Assembly: GCA_945869735.1 (NCBI GenBank)
Contig: CAMBPQ010000007.1
Span: 1-64,000, forward strand
Source: Planctomicrobium piriforme
GTDB lineage: Bacteria > Planctomycetota > Planctomycetia > Pirellulales > UBA1268
DNA length: 64,000 nt
Direction: 5' to 3'
The position numbers and the translations under genes are program-made. Of this stretch, positions 28,427 through 36,736 are shown one piece after another. Positions within the stretch are counted from its first letter, which is position 1. Each line of letters opens with the position of its first letter. The notes beneath the pieces were generated by a model. The model was not told the origin of the DNA, searched no databases, and saw only the letters and a list, made by a program, of their open reading frames with translations.

Positions 28427-28702
28427 ATGCGCGCTCATCGCTCTCTCTTGTTTGGACCGGTCGCGGTCCTGGTCGCGATCGCGGCGGGCTGCGCCTCGCT
28501 CAGCAAGCCCGCCTGGCTCGATCCCGGCCCCGCTCGGAACCAGCAGCGGCGGGCCGTTCGCTTCGACCCGTACATGGAAAACGACATCGGTCCATCCCTC
28601 TTCCGGCAATACTCCTCGCTCGACGGCACGCGGCCACGCGATTACGCCGAGCCCGTCGCGGAAGTGAAGCGGTCCCGCTGGTGGTCGCAACCCCCGCGGT
28701 GA
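28427..28702 (+). CDS. Small lipoprotein
   Basis: The 91-residue protein begins with a signal sequence ending in a lipobox (LVAIAAGC), so it is lipid-anchored. The mature part is short and polar with Arg/Asp/Tyr (FDPYMENDIGPSLFRQYSS) and no known domain. The frame starts 26 codons earlier, but the ATG at 28427 gives the proper signal peptide. It may be coupled with manA, 96 bases upstream. Function unknown. Confidence 0.65.
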   Translation: MRAHRSLLFGPVAVLVAIAAGCASLSKPAWLDPGPARNQQRRAVRFDPYMENDIGPSLFRQYSSLDGTRPRDYAEPVAEVKRSRWWSQPPR

Positions 28703-28805
28703 CCTGCCGCGGCTCTCGCCGGCGTGTATGATCGGTCCGGTCGTCCGAGGCCCGGTGCCTGCCGCGGATGGTTGCTTTTCGCGGCACACCCCCGGAACCC
28801 GCCCC

Positions 28806-30146
28806 ATGCCCGCCCCCGATTCGAGGCCACCTCGCGGCCGTCCCTCCCGCCCCGCGTCGCAGGACCAGGGCCGAACGCCACCCCGTAGCGCTGGCGGTCG
28901 GCGGCCGTTTTCACGGAGCCGCGACGACCGGGAAGACCGGCCGCGTATTGCCGCTGCCGACGACGGGCTGGAGCGGCTGCAGAAGGTGCTGGCTGCGGCG
29001 GGCCTGGGCAGCCGGCGTTCCTGCGAGGAACTGATCACGACGGGACGCGTCGAGGTTGACCGGAAGGTGGTGACCACGCTCGGCAGTCGTGTCGATCCGC
29101 TCACCCAGGAGATCCGCGTCGACGGCGAGAGACTGCCGAATCCGAAGCGGGTCGTTTTCATGCTCAACAAACCGGTCGGGGTCGTCACCACCAACGTCGA
29201 CCCTGCGGGCCGGCCCCGCGTCGTTGATCTGGTGCCGGGCGACCTGCGGCTCTTCTCGATCGGTCGGCTGGACCGCATGAGTGAGGGATTGATTCTGCTC
29301 ACCAACGACGGGGGCCTCGCCAACCTCCTCGCGCATCCGCGGTATGGCGTGGAGAAAAAATACCTCGTGCAGGTCGCCGGTGTGCCCACCGAGGAGCTGA
29401 TCGACCGACTTCGCCGCGGCATCCGTCTGGCCGAGGGGGAGGTGCACGCGAAGCGGGTTTCGATCCGTTCGCAGCACAAGCAGAGCGCCGTACTCGAGAT
29501 GGTGCTCGACGAGGGCAAGAACCGCGAGATCCGCCGGATGCTCGCCAGCCTCGGCCACAAGGTGCACCAGTTGAAACGAGTTGCCGTCGGCAAGCTCTCG
29601 CTGGGAAACATCCTGCCCGGGCAGTGGCGGCAGCTCACGTGGAGCGAGATTGAGTCGCTGCGGCGTGACGCAATCGCGGAAGTTGGTGCCGACGCCGAGC
29701 GCGAGCCTGTGCGTCCGAGAGGACCGGAGCGAGGGCGGCGGCCAGGTGGCCCACCGCCGCGACGTTCGGGAGGCCCAGGACGGCCTGTTGGAGCAGGGCG
29801 GCCCACTGGAGCAGGGCGGCCCACTGGAGCGGGGCGGCCTGTTGGAGCAGGACGGCCTGTTGGAGCAGGGCGGCCTGTTGGAGCAGGGCGGCCCACTGGA
29901 GCAGGGCGGCCCACTGGAGCAGGGCGGCCCACTGGAGCAGGACGGCCCGTTGGAGCAGGACGGCCCGTTGGAGCAGGACGGCCTGCCGGGCCGGGAGGGA
30001 AGCCCCCTTACAGTCGTCCCACGGGTGATGAACCCCGCGGCACGGGTCGTGGCGGCAAGCCGGCACGTCCGATGCCCTTCAAACGTAAGCGTGCCGGCAA
30101 GGCGTCGTCGTGGCGAGCGAAGCCAGGTGAGCGAGGGAAAGCCTGA
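28806..30146 (+). CDS. RsuA/RluB-type pseudouridine synthase with repetitive tail
   Basis: The 446-residue protein has three parts. Residues 1-52 are Arg/Pro/Ser-rich and disordered. Residues 57 to about 310 hold an S4 RNA-binding domain (LQKVLAAAGLGSRRSCEELI) and the pseudouridine synthase core with catalytic D156 in GRLDRMSEGLILLTNDG; QLKRVAVGKLSLG closes the core. This is the RsuA/RluB/E/F group, which isomerises uridine in rRNA. Residues 329-394 are eleven GAGRP[T/V/A] hexapeptides, followed by a basic tail (KRKRAGKASSWRAK). The start ATG (28806) is preferred; another lies 26 codons upstream. It ends two bases before pyrK, so the two are co-transcribed. Substrate (23S or 16S site) is not determinable. 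Confidence 0.92.
   Translation: MPAPDSRPPRGRPSRPASQDQGRTPPRSAGGRRPFSRSRDDREDRPRIAAADDGLERLQKVLAAAGLGSRRSCEELITTGRVEVDRKVVTTLGSRVDPLTQEIRVDGERLPNPKRVVFMLNKPVGVVTTNVDPAGRPRVVDLVPGDLRLFSIGRLDRMSEGLILLTNDGGLANLLAHPRYGVEKKYLVQVAGVPTEELIDRLRRGIRLAEGEVHAKRVSIRSQHKQSAVLEMVLDEGKNREIRRMLASLGHKVHQLKRVAVGKLSLGNILPGQWRQLTWSEIESLRRDAIAEVGADAEREPVRPRGPERGRRPGGPPPRRSGGPGRPVGAGRPTGAGRPTGAGRPVGAGRPVGAGRPVGAGRPTGAGRPTGAGRPTGAGRPVGAGRPVGAGRPAGPGGKPPYSRPTGDEPRGTGRGGKPARPMPFKRKRAGKASSWRAKPGERGKA
29790..29987 (+). repeat. 18-bp tandem repeat (11 units) inside the pseudouridine synthase gene
   Basis: Eleven units of GGAGCAGGGCGGCC(C/T)(N)T type run head to tail in frame, each coding for GAGRPT or GAGRPV (the last GAGRPA). 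Base differences between units are few (mainly G/A in the ninth base and the third codon position), which indicates recent expansion. Confidence 0.92.
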
Positions 30147-30148
30147 GG

Positions 30149-31027
30149 ATGGCCAGCGACACTTCCGAAACGATCTGTCATACCGACTCGGCCCACCATG
30201 TGCGGGCCCGGATCGTGTCTCATGACCAGGTCGCAGAAGCGACGTGGAGGATCCGGATCGACTGCCCTGAGATCGCGGCCCAGGCGGTGCCGGGCCAGTT
30301 TGCGATGCTGCGGATTCCCGACCGCACTGATCCGCTGCTCGCCCGTCCGTTGGCGGTCTACGACACGTTCAGCGACGGCGTCGGAATCCGCTATGCCGAC
30401 TTCATCTACCTCGTGCACGGCCGGTTCACCACGGCCCTGTCGGCGGCCCGTCCCGGAGACGAACTCACAGCGTGGGGGCCGCTCGGCAACGGCTTTTGGC
30501 TGCCGCCCGCTGAGCACCTGGTGCTCGTGGCCGGCGGCATTGGTCAGACGGCCCTCTTCGCTCTGGCACGCGAGCGACTTGGGAAGGCCCGCTACGGTCT
30601 GCCCCACCGCGACCCGCCGGCCGCCCGGCAGGTGACGTTTTGCTGGGGAGCCCGACATGCGGGCATGTTCGCCGACGTGAAGGATTTTCGCGGCGCTGGA
30701 TGCGACGTGCACTTGGCGACACTCGACGGCTCGAAAGGCACGAAGGGCACGGTCGTCGATCTGCTCGACACGCGGTTCGCCGGCGGGATCGATGCAGCGA
30801 CCACCCGCATTGCCTGCTGCGGCCCGGAGCCGATGATGGCCGCGGTGTCGCGGTGGGCCCATGCCAGGGGTGTGCCATGCGCCGTGTCGCTCGAGACGCC
30901 GATGGCGTGCGGCATCGGCATCTGCTTCACGTGCGTGGCCCGGATCCGCGACGCCGATGGCGGCTGGGACTACCGCCGCACCTGCGTCGAAGGGCCGATC
31001 TTCGACGCGGAATGCGTCGAGTGGTGA
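30149..31027 (+). CDS. pyrK: Dihydroorotate dehydrogenase electron-transfer subunit
   Basis: The 292-residue protein is the FAD and [2Fe-2S] subunit that passes electrons from PyrD to NAD in type 1B dihydroorotate dehydrogenase. It has the ferredoxin-reductase FAD motif (ARPLAVYD), the NAD motif (LVAGGIGQTALFAL), and the C-terminal cluster cysteines C254, C259, C262 and C279 (ETPMACGIGICFTC, RRTC). PyrD is not in the window. It lies two bases after the pseudouridine synthase gene. An oxidoreductase with the same fold (for example a sulfhydrogenase gamma subunit) is a less likely alternative. Confidence 0.9.
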   Translation: MASDTSETICHTDSAHHVRARIVSHDQVAEATWRIRIDCPEIAAQAVPGQFAMLRIPDRTDPLLARPLAVYDTFSDGVGIRYADFIYLVHGRFTTALSAARPGDELTAWGPLGNGFWLPPAEHLVLVAGGIGQTALFALARERLGKARYGLPHRDPPAARQVTFCWGARHAGMFADVKDFRGAGCDVHLATLDGSKGTKGTVVDLLDTRFAGGIDAATTRIACCGPEPMMAAVSRWAHARGVPCAVSLETPMACGIGICFTCVARIRDADGGWDYRRTCVEGPIFDAECVEW

Positions 31028-31092
31028 AACTCTGCGGCACTCGACCGCATTCGACTTTTGTGGACCGCCGGCTCGGGTGCGGCAAAAGTCTC

Positions 31093-31198
31093 GTCGCCGG
31101 GGCGAGGATACGCCCAAGGCTCCTCGAGCGTTCGCCGACCCCTGTGCCTCCCTCCTCCAAGCTGCCGGCTCGCCGCTCGACCAAAAGCAGATGCGCTT
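31093..31198 (+). repeat. Dispersed 105-bp element, copy 1
   Basis: The core GTCGCCGGGGCGAGGATACG at 31093, CTCCTCG and TTCGCCGACCCC segments, a CCTCCCTC run and a final CAAAA(G)-GCG recur at 36631-36736. It lies between the pyrK stop and the rpsT stop, and no open frame explains it. Confidence 0.8.
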
Positions 31199-31220
31199 GA
31201 GCGACACGGCGCACGGCGAG

Positions 31221-31541
31221 TCAGGCCTTCGTCGCTGCCTTGCGTCCCTTGACCGCCGGCTTGCTGGCGACAGTGCCTTTCTCGGCGTTTTTGATGCGTG
31301 CCGAGATCCGCGACTTGATGCGGGCCGCGCGGTTGCGGTGGATCGTGCCCAATGAGGCGGCACGGTCGGTGGACTTCGTCATGCCCTTGAACTGTTCCTT
31401 CGCCGTAGCGACGTCGCCGCCGGTGATCGCCTCGAGAACCTTGCGGATCTTCGACCTGATCTCCGACTTGACGACGCGGTTCTGCTCACGATCGCGGAGA
31501 TTCTGACGATGACGCTTCTTGGCACTGGCCGAATGGGGCAT
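31221..31541 (-). CDS. rpsT: 30S ribosomal protein S20
   Basis: The 106-residue protein binds 16S rRNA early in 30S assembly. It is Lys/Arg-rich and shows the S20 pattern: MPHSASAKKRHRQNLRDREQN at the start (first helix), KSEIRSKIRKVLEAITGG and IHRNRAARIKSRISARI later. It is longer than the 87-residue E. coli protein through a basic, Ala-rich C-terminal extension (SKPAVKGRKAATKA). The ATG follows GAGGATTTCGGA. Two tandem hairpin repeats lie in its upstream region and may end transcription of the TPR gene. Confidence 0.97.
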   Translation of the reverse strand: MPHSASAKKRHRQNLRDREQNRVVKSEIRSKIRKVLEAITGGDVATAKEQFKGMTKSTDRAASLGTIHRNRAARIKSRISARIKNAEKGTVASKPAVKGRKAATKA

Positions 31542-31567
31542 TCCGAAATCCTCGAAAAGGGCGCTCG

Positions 31568-31631
31568 ATAAAATGGGGGTCGGGAACGAACCCGACCGGA
31601 TAAAGTGGGGGTCGGGAACAGCCCCGACCGG
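31568..31631 (-). repeat. Two tandem 32-bp hairpin repeats upstream of rpsT
   Basis: Two units (31568-31599 and 31600-31631) of ATAAANTGGGGGTCGGGAAC-type sequence follow each other. Each contains GTCGGG and CCCGAC arms (6-bp stems). On the minus strand they lie between the TPR gene's stop and rpsT's SD, so they may work as paired terminators or as a processing site. Confidence 0.75.
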
Positions 31632-31657
31632 CGGACGGCCCGTGCCCCGGGGGCGGG

Positions 31658-33094
31658 TCAGCCGTCGACACCTTTATCCTTCGCCGACCCCAACTTGTCC
31701 AGACGTTGGGCCACATCCCGGTATCCGAAGTCGAGTCCGGCCAGCAAGGAGAGGTATTTCCGGGCTGCATCGACGTCGTCGAGCCCCGAGGCGAGCACGC
31801 CCGCCCGGTAGAGGGCCCGCTTGCGGAGTTCCATTTCGCGGTCGCCCAGCGCCTCGACGGCGGCCTGATAGTTTTGCATGGCGAGCTGATACTGTTTGAT
31901 TTTCTGGAAGCATTCACCCAGTTCCAGCGCCACCGCCCCGCGTCGCCGGGTGTCCTGCATCGATTCCTGGAAGCAACGGATCGCCTCCGCGAAGTTGCCG
32001 GCGGCCTTGAGACGCGTCGCCAGTTCGTACCTCCAAGTGAGGTTCTCGGGATAGCGGCTGCACCGCGACGCGTAGACCTCGATCTCCTGCTTGAGCTGGG
32101 TTGACCGCAGTCGTTCGACGGCCGCGCGGTTCTCGGGGGTGTCGTCGGTCTCGAGCCGTTTCTCGGCGAGCATCACCTTCTGCTTGCCCCAGCGGAGGTG
32201 GCGATCCTCGACATGCTCTCGCACCTTGAGTTCGTTACCGGAGGCGGCGAGCGCGTTGGCGAGCACCCGCTCGGCCTCACCGATCGAACCGTCGCGTTCC
32301 AGAAGATCGGCGAGTTCGAGGTGGGAGTCGATGTCGGCCGGATTCTGCGCGAGGGTCTGCTTGAGTTCGGCGATCCGGCCGCCGGCCATGGCGGCATCGT
32401 TGGGCTTGGCCGCGCCGCCGGGCTTGCCGCCGCCGGACGTGCGGCCCACCATGCCATGCCCGGCAACGATCGTCTTCTCCACCGACAGCCGCGCGATCTC
32501 CCGTTCCGACTCCTCCGCTAGCCCCTTCGTTCGCGAGATTCTCCGCCAGCACTCGATCGCCTGGTCGAAGTGACCCTGGTTGGCGGCGAACCGAGCGCAT
32601 TGCCGGTTTACCTCAGGGTCGGCGGGCGATGCGTCGAGGGCAGCCCGCAGATGAACAGACTGGGCGTCGTAGAACATCAGGTTGCCGCAGGCCTCGGCCA
32701 TCGCCAGGAAGCAGGCGTGGTCGGATGGATTTGCCTTGATGATCTCGACGCCCTGCTTGACGACGTCGCGCCATTGGGCCGATGCGGCGAGTTTCTTAAG
32801 CATCGCCCGGGAACCTGCGGAGAAAAAAGACGTCAGGCTGCCAGCTTTCTTCGCCCCGAACTTCCGCTTGAGTGCGGCCAGGAGCGACTGCAGAAAGATG
32901 GCGTTGCCCGGATCACCGGCCGCGCAGAGCGAAAACATGTCGACCGCGTAGTTGGCGTTGGTCTGCAGGGCTTGAGCTCCCCGCTGGTAGCACTGCATCA
33001 ACCTCGACCGCTCGCCGGGCGAAAGCGCTACCATAGACGGGGTCGATGAAGGATCGACCGGGCCCGGGGTTGCCGCAGTGGACTCATTCGCCAT
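31658..33094 (-). CDS. TPR-repeat protein
   Basis: The 478-residue protein is made of helical TPR-like repeats. Clear units include DIDSHLELADLLERDGSIGEAERVLANAL, RYELATRLKAAGNFAEAIRCFQESM and QLAMQNYQAAVEALG (quoted in part only). Gly/Lys-rich segments (GRTSGGGKPGGAAKPND) separate two repeat blocks. There is no signal peptide, so it is likely cytosolic, and such proteins scaffold complexes. The ATG of MANESTAATP has no SD. It is divergent from the cobA-hemD gene, and rpsT lies downstream on the same strand after two hairpins. Confidence 0.85.
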   Translation of the reverse strand: MANESTAATPGPVDPSSTPSMVALSPGERSRLMQCYQRGAQALQTNANYAVDMFSLCAAGDPGNAIFLQSLLAALKRKFGAKKAGSLTSFFSAGSRAMLKKLAASAQWRDVVKQGVEIIKANPSDHACFLAMAEACGNLMFYDAQSVHLRAALDASPADPEVNRQCARFAANQGHFDQAIECWRRISRTKGLAEESEREIARLSVEKTIVAGHGMVGRTSGGGKPGGAAKPNDAAMAGGRIAELKQTLAQNPADIDSHLELADLLERDGSIGEAERVLANALAASGNELKVREHVEDRHLRWGKQKVMLAEKRLETDDTPENRAAVERLRSTQLKQEIEVYASRCSRYPENLTWRYELATRLKAAGNFAEAIRCFQESMQDTRRRGAVALELGECFQKIKQYQLAMQNYQAAVEALGDREMELRKRALYRAGVLASGLDDVDAARKYLSLLAGLDFGYRDVAQRLDKLGSAKDKGVDG

Positions 33095-33245
33095 GGTGGG
33101 GGACAATTGGAGGGATGGGACGCGGCGTACTCCGCCTCCGGGGCCGCCTGGCCGCCGATGGTAAGGAGCAAGCTTGGAGTGTAGTGCCCTCAGCAGGGCC
33201 GACAAACACCGGTCCCTTTCGGACCCTGGATCCTTAACTTTCCAC

Positions 33246-34817
33246 ATGCAACCCGATGCCACGCGAAATCCCGGCCCTGTTTCCTTCGTGGGAGCCGGTC
33301 CTGGCGCCCCAGACCTGCTGACGCTGCGGGCCGCCGAGCGGCTGCGGGCCGCCGACGTGATCGTGCATGACGCGCTGGTGCCACAGCGGCTGCTCGACGA
33401 GATCAATCCGACGGCGGAGCGCATCGCCGTCGCGCGCGAGGAGGCGGCGCGGCCGAACCCCGGTGTTGCGACGGGACGGCTCTTGGCACGGCTCGCGCTG
33501 GAGGGCCGCACTGTGGTGCGGCTCAAGGGGGGCGATCCCACCGTCTTTGCGCGGCTCACTGAGGAGCTCGAGCCCCTTCGCCAGGCCGGCATCCGCATCG
33601 AGTTCGTTCCAGGCGTGACCGCGGCGCTCGCCGCGGCGTCCGCCGCCGGTATACCCCTCACGACCCGGGATGCCGCGTCGAGCCTGACGATCGTCACGGG
33701 ACGGGAAGCTGACGACAAGGCTGAGGGAGTCGACTTTCGCGCACTGGCCGCGCTGCCCGGCACGCTGGCGGTCTACATGGGTGTCGAACAGGTGGCCCGC
33801 TGGTCGCAGGAGCTCCTCCGCGCGGGCATGCCCGGCGACACGCCCGTCACGATCGTGAGCCGCTGTTCCTGGCCCGATCAACGGATCATGACGACCACGC
33901 TGGCGTCGTGTGTCGCCGATTGCACGCGGCAGAGCTGGCAGTCGCCGGCGGTCGCGGTGATCGGCCAGGCGGCATCCGCCGCCGTGGCCGCCACAGGTCC
34001 GCTGAGCGAACGGCTCGTGCTCGTGACCAGGCCCGTCGGGCAGGAGACAGAACTCGCCGCCGCCGTCCGCGCCGCCGGTGGCGAATGCATCCATGTGCCG
34101 GTGATCCGCATCGCTGATCCACCCACATGGCAGCCGGTCGACGACGCGATCGCCCGCGCCGACACCTACGACTGGATCGTGTTCGCGAGCGGCAATGGTG
34201 TCCGCGGGTTCCTCCGCCGGCTGCGGGCCGCCGGCCTCGACGGCCGGGCGCTGGGTACCGCGCGGCTTGCCGCCATCGGCCCGGCCACGCGGCGGCAGCT
34301 TGAGGAGGCTGGATTCCACTGCGATCTCACCCCCCAGACCTTCCGCTCCGAAGGGCTGGCGGCCGCACTGGCTGGCACCGCACGACGCGGCCGCTTCCTG
34401 CTGGTCCGCGCTGACAAAGGCCGCGACGTGCTGCGGTGTGAACTTGAGTCGCTGGGGCACCACGTCGACGAGGTCGTAGCGTACGAGAGCCAGCCGGTCG
34501 AGGCGCTCACCGCGGACATAGTCGGCACGATCGACCGCCTCCACATCGACTGGATCACGCTCACGAGTTCGTCGATCGCCGAGGCCGCCATTCGGCTGTT
34601 TGGCGACCGGATGCGGCACTGGAAGATTGCGAGCATCAGTCCGGTCACCTCGGCCACGCTCACCCGGGCAGGGTGGCAGCCGACGGTGGAGGCGGCCGAG
34701 GCGACCGTCGGCGGCGTCGTGGAGGCGATCCGCGGCTGGGAGGCCGCCACGGCAGGGGTTCGCCCGCCCGCAGAGTCGCCCGAGACGGCGAATCTTCCCC
34801 CGTCGCGCCGCGACTGA
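33246..34817 (+). CDS. CobA-HemD fusion: uroporphyrinogen-III methyltransferase/synthase
   Basis: The 523-residue protein joins two enzymes of tetrapyrrole synthesis. Residues 1-255 are an SAM-dependent uroporphyrinogen-III C-methyltransferase (GAGPGAPDLLTLRAAE, VVRLKGGDPTVFAR, FVPGVTAALAA). Residues about 256-500 are uroporphyrinogen-III synthase (LVLVTRPVGQETELAAA, DWIVFASGNGVRGF, TSSSIAEAA). The fusion makes uroporphyrinogen III and then methylates it toward siroheme or B12. The ATG at 33246 begins the catalytic fold; upstream codons are not conserved. No hemA, hemC or sirC gene is near, and the next gene is unknown. Confidence 0.95.
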   Translation: MQPDATRNPGPVSFVGAGPGAPDLLTLRAAERLRAADVIVHDALVPQRLLDEINPTAERIAVAREEAARPNPGVATGRLLARLALEGRTVVRLKGGDPTVFARLTEELEPLRQAGIRIEFVPGVTAALAAASAAGIPLTTRDAASSLTIVTGREADDKAEGVDFRALAALPGTLAVYMGVEQVARWSQELLRAGMPGDTPVTIVSRCSWPDQRIMTTTLASCVADCTRQSWQSPAVAVIGQAASAAVAATGPLSERLVLVTRPVGQETELAAAVRAAGGECIHVPVIRIADPPTWQPVDDAIARADTYDWIVFASGNGVRGFLRRLRAAGLDGRALGTARLAAIGPATRRQLEEAGFHCDLTPQTFRSEGLAAALAGTARRGRFLLVRADKGRDVLRCELESLGHHVDEVVAYESQPVEALTADIVGTIDRLHIDWITLTSSSIAEAAIRLFGDRMRHWKIASISPVTSATLTRAGWQPTVEAAEATVGGVVEAIRGWEAATAGVRPPAESPETANLPPSRRD

Positions 34818-34926
34818 TTCCGGCAGCGTTGGTGCAGAGCTCGGCGGCCGCGGGTCGATAGACCCGACGACGAGGGTTGGTGATGTCCTCGGAAGGAACA
34901 TCGCCGCCAAACCGAGGGGATGTCGC

Positions 34927-35652
34927 ATGATCCGGTCGAAGGTGCCCGCGACGCTGGTGATCTGTGGCACGACACCGCGGCAGTCGGCCACCGCGGGCGG
35001 GGCAACCTGGCTTCAGGCCACGCGGTCGCTCCCTGTGACGTGGCTCGTGGGGATCGGGGTTTTGGGTGACGTCGCGGCGGCCATCGGTCGTCACGGTGGC
35101 GGCAACGATATCGCCCTCGACATTCCCCCGGCGGCATGCGGTTCACGCGCAAAGCTTCGTGATCTACTGGTTCGTGCCCGCAACGAGGCACCGGGCGTGT
35201 CGGCGGTCGTGCTCCGTGGGCCGACACCCTTGGCCAACCGCACCCTGCTGGTGGAGTTGGGGGTCTCCGTGGCACTCGTCAACTCGTTCGAGGACGACAG
35301 CCGCGGGAGCCGCCGCCCCGCGCCCCGTGATTGGCCCTGCCGCAACACCGTCTGGGGACTCTGGGAAGTGCTCGTTCGACCGCACCGCCCACGGGGCATC
35401 ACCGGCTGGCTTGGTCTCGGCGGGATGCCGACGCCGAAGGCCGGTGGCATGCACGTGCTGCGGACCGAAGGAGTGACGGCCGGCAGCAGACACGAAGCCT
35501 TCATGACGCCCCGCCTCGACCGCTGGATGGCCTGGGCCGCACACCGCGTGTCGGCGGGCACCGTTGTCGTCACGGGCCTTTCCGATCTGCCAGCCGCGAT
35601 CGCTGGCACAGGCCGGCAGCCGCTGCCGGGGTCGGTACTCCGCGCGGCGTGA
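34927..35652 (+). CDS. Unknown protein, possibly a deacetylase-like fold
   Basis: The 241-residue protein follows the cobA-hemD gene by 110 bases with a good SD (GAGGGG). No signal peptide or helix is seen. The order of SLPVTWLVGIGVL (early strand), SAVVLRGPTPLANRTLLVELGVSVALVNS and then a conserved Trp-rich part (WPCRNTVWGLWEVL) resembles the NodB/polysaccharide deacetylase fold (TWF, then RxP and LxELG) but its metal-binding HxxxH and Asp-Asp motifs are not visible, so a catalytic role is doubtful. I cannot assign a function. Confidence 0.6.
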   Translation: MIRSKVPATLVICGTTPRQSATAGGATWLQATRSLPVTWLVGIGVLGDVAAAIGRHGGGNDIALDIPPAACGSRAKLRDLLVRARNEAPGVSAVVLRGPTPLANRTLLVELGVSVALVNSFEDDSRGSRRPAPRDWPCRNTVWGLWEVLVRPHRPRGITGWLGLGGMPTPKAGGMHVLRTEGVTAGSRHEAFMTPRLDRWMAWAAHRVSAGTVVVTGLSDLPAAIAGTGRQPLPGSVLRAA

Positions 35653-35665
35653 GGCCCGGCGTGGG

Positions 35666-35902
35666 TCAGGCCCTGGCCCGCGGGTTGATCGACCAACTCA
35701 GGTAGGCGACCAGCAGACCTGCCAGGATGAAGCCGATGTCGGCGGCCACGCTCGTTCGCTGGAACGGGAACGCGACCGCGAGATCAGCCACAAACAGGAT
35801 GACGACCACGCCCGAGATGATCAGGCCGGCGAGGGAGAGCACGTTCGACACGCGGGTAGACTTCCGGATTCGCCAAGGTTTCTTTCGAGAAGACAATTCC
35901 AT
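35666..35902 (-). CDS. Small two-helix membrane protein
   Basis: The 78-residue protein has a basic N-terminus (SSRKKPWRIRKSTR) and two hydrophobic helices (VLSLAGLIISGVVVILFVADL and VAADIGFILAGLLVAYLSW, quoted in part). It ends 13 bases after the convergent gene. The ATG is preferred because 21 upstream codons are Pro/Ser-rich and less convincing. Function is unknown; it lies beside coaD on the other strand. Confidence 0.7.
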   Translation of the reverse strand: MELSSRKKPWRIRKSTRVSNVLSLAGLIISGVVVILFVADLAVAFPFQRTSVAADIGFILAGLLVAYLSWSINPRARA

Positions 35903-36004
35903 ACCATACCCGCTGCCGCACGGGGAGGCAGGGGCCTCAGAGTGCCGCTGCGGCGTCGGCTCCATGCCCGTGAGTTTCCCCCCGTTCCTCCCCAGCCATT
36001 CCCC

Positions 36005-36511
36005 GTGAACCCGTCACGCCCGAGTATCGCCGTCTACATCGGATCGTTCGATCCGATCACGCTGGGCCACCTCGACGTGATCGGGCGGGCCAGCCAGGTC
36101 TTCGAGACAATCGTCGTCGGGGTGGGTATCAATCCTGACAAGCAGCCGCTGTTTTCGCTCGAGGAGCGGGTACAACTCGTGAAGTCGGCGGTGAAGTGTT
36201 TTGGCAACGTCAGGGTGGAGCTCTTCAGCGGGCTTTCGGTCGCCTTTGTGCGGGCGCAGGGGGCCCATGTCTTGCTCCGCGGAGTGCGTTCGCTCACCGA
36301 CATCGAGGCCGAGTTCACGATGACGCTTGCCAACCGCAAGCTCGACCCGTCGGTGGAGACGATCTTCCTGATGGCCGACTCCGCCTTCTCGCACATCTCG
36401 TCGTCGCTGCTCAAGCAGATCACTCCGCTGGCCGACGACGACGCGCTGCTGCGATTCGTGCCGCCGATTGTTGTCGCGGCCCTGCGGGCGAAGCTCACCG
36501 ACTGCGGGTGA
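36005..36511 (+). CDS. coaD: Phosphopantetheine adenylyltransferase
   Basis: The 168-residue enzyme transfers AMP to 4'-phosphopantetheine, the fourth step of coenzyme A synthesis. It shows the nucleotidyltransferase T/HxGH motif (YIGSFDPITLGHLDVI) and VLLRGVRSLTDIEAEFTM. The second signature is SHISSSLLKQI, slightly altered from ISSTxVR. I start at GTG 36005, which gives the right N-terminus (VNPSRPSIAVYIG); no ATG is in frame nearby. Length is normal. Confidence 0.95.
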   Translation: MNPSRPSIAVYIGSFDPITLGHLDVIGRASQVFETIVVGVGINPDKQPLFSLEERVQLVKSAVKCFGNVRVELFSGLSVAFVRAQGAHVLLRGVRSLTDIEAEFTMTLANRKLDPSVETIFLMADSAFSHISSSLLKQITPLADDDALLRFVPPIVVAALRAKLTDCG

Positions 36512-36630
36512 CGCGTCGACTCACCCGCCGATTGGAGGCGGACCCGGCGGATGCGTTGAGAGCGCATCCAACTGACGTGTCTCGCCGGCTCGCGGGCGGC
36601 CAAAGTCGCCGCTGCGCGGTCCTGCGGATT

Positions 36631-36736
36631 GTCGCCGGGGCGAGGATACGCCCGAGGCTCCTCGGCCGTTCGCCGACCCCCTTGCCTCCCTCCCCAAGGT
36701 GCCGTCTTGCCGCTCTCACAAAAGAGGGTGCGTTTA
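36631..36736 (+). repeat. Dispersed 105-bp element, copy 2
   Basis: The second copy of the element first seen at 31093-31198, with the same order of blocks: GTCGCCGGGGCGAGGATACG, CTCCTCGGCC, TTCGCCGACCCC, CCTCCCTCC, and a CTCACAAAAGAGGGTGCG end. It occupies the gap between coaD and mcsB and reaches three bases into mcsB's stop. Confidence 0.8.

Noticed and set aside
26882-29932. A 1016-codon open frame on the minus strand
   Set aside because: It lies opposite manA and the pseudouridine synthase and is rich in Arg, Pro and Ser. The reversed hexapeptide array keeps it open. No domain is seen, while the plus-strand genes are clear.
29790-29987. CRISPR-like array
   Set aside because: The 18-bp units are contiguous without unique spacers and are in frame in a coding gene.
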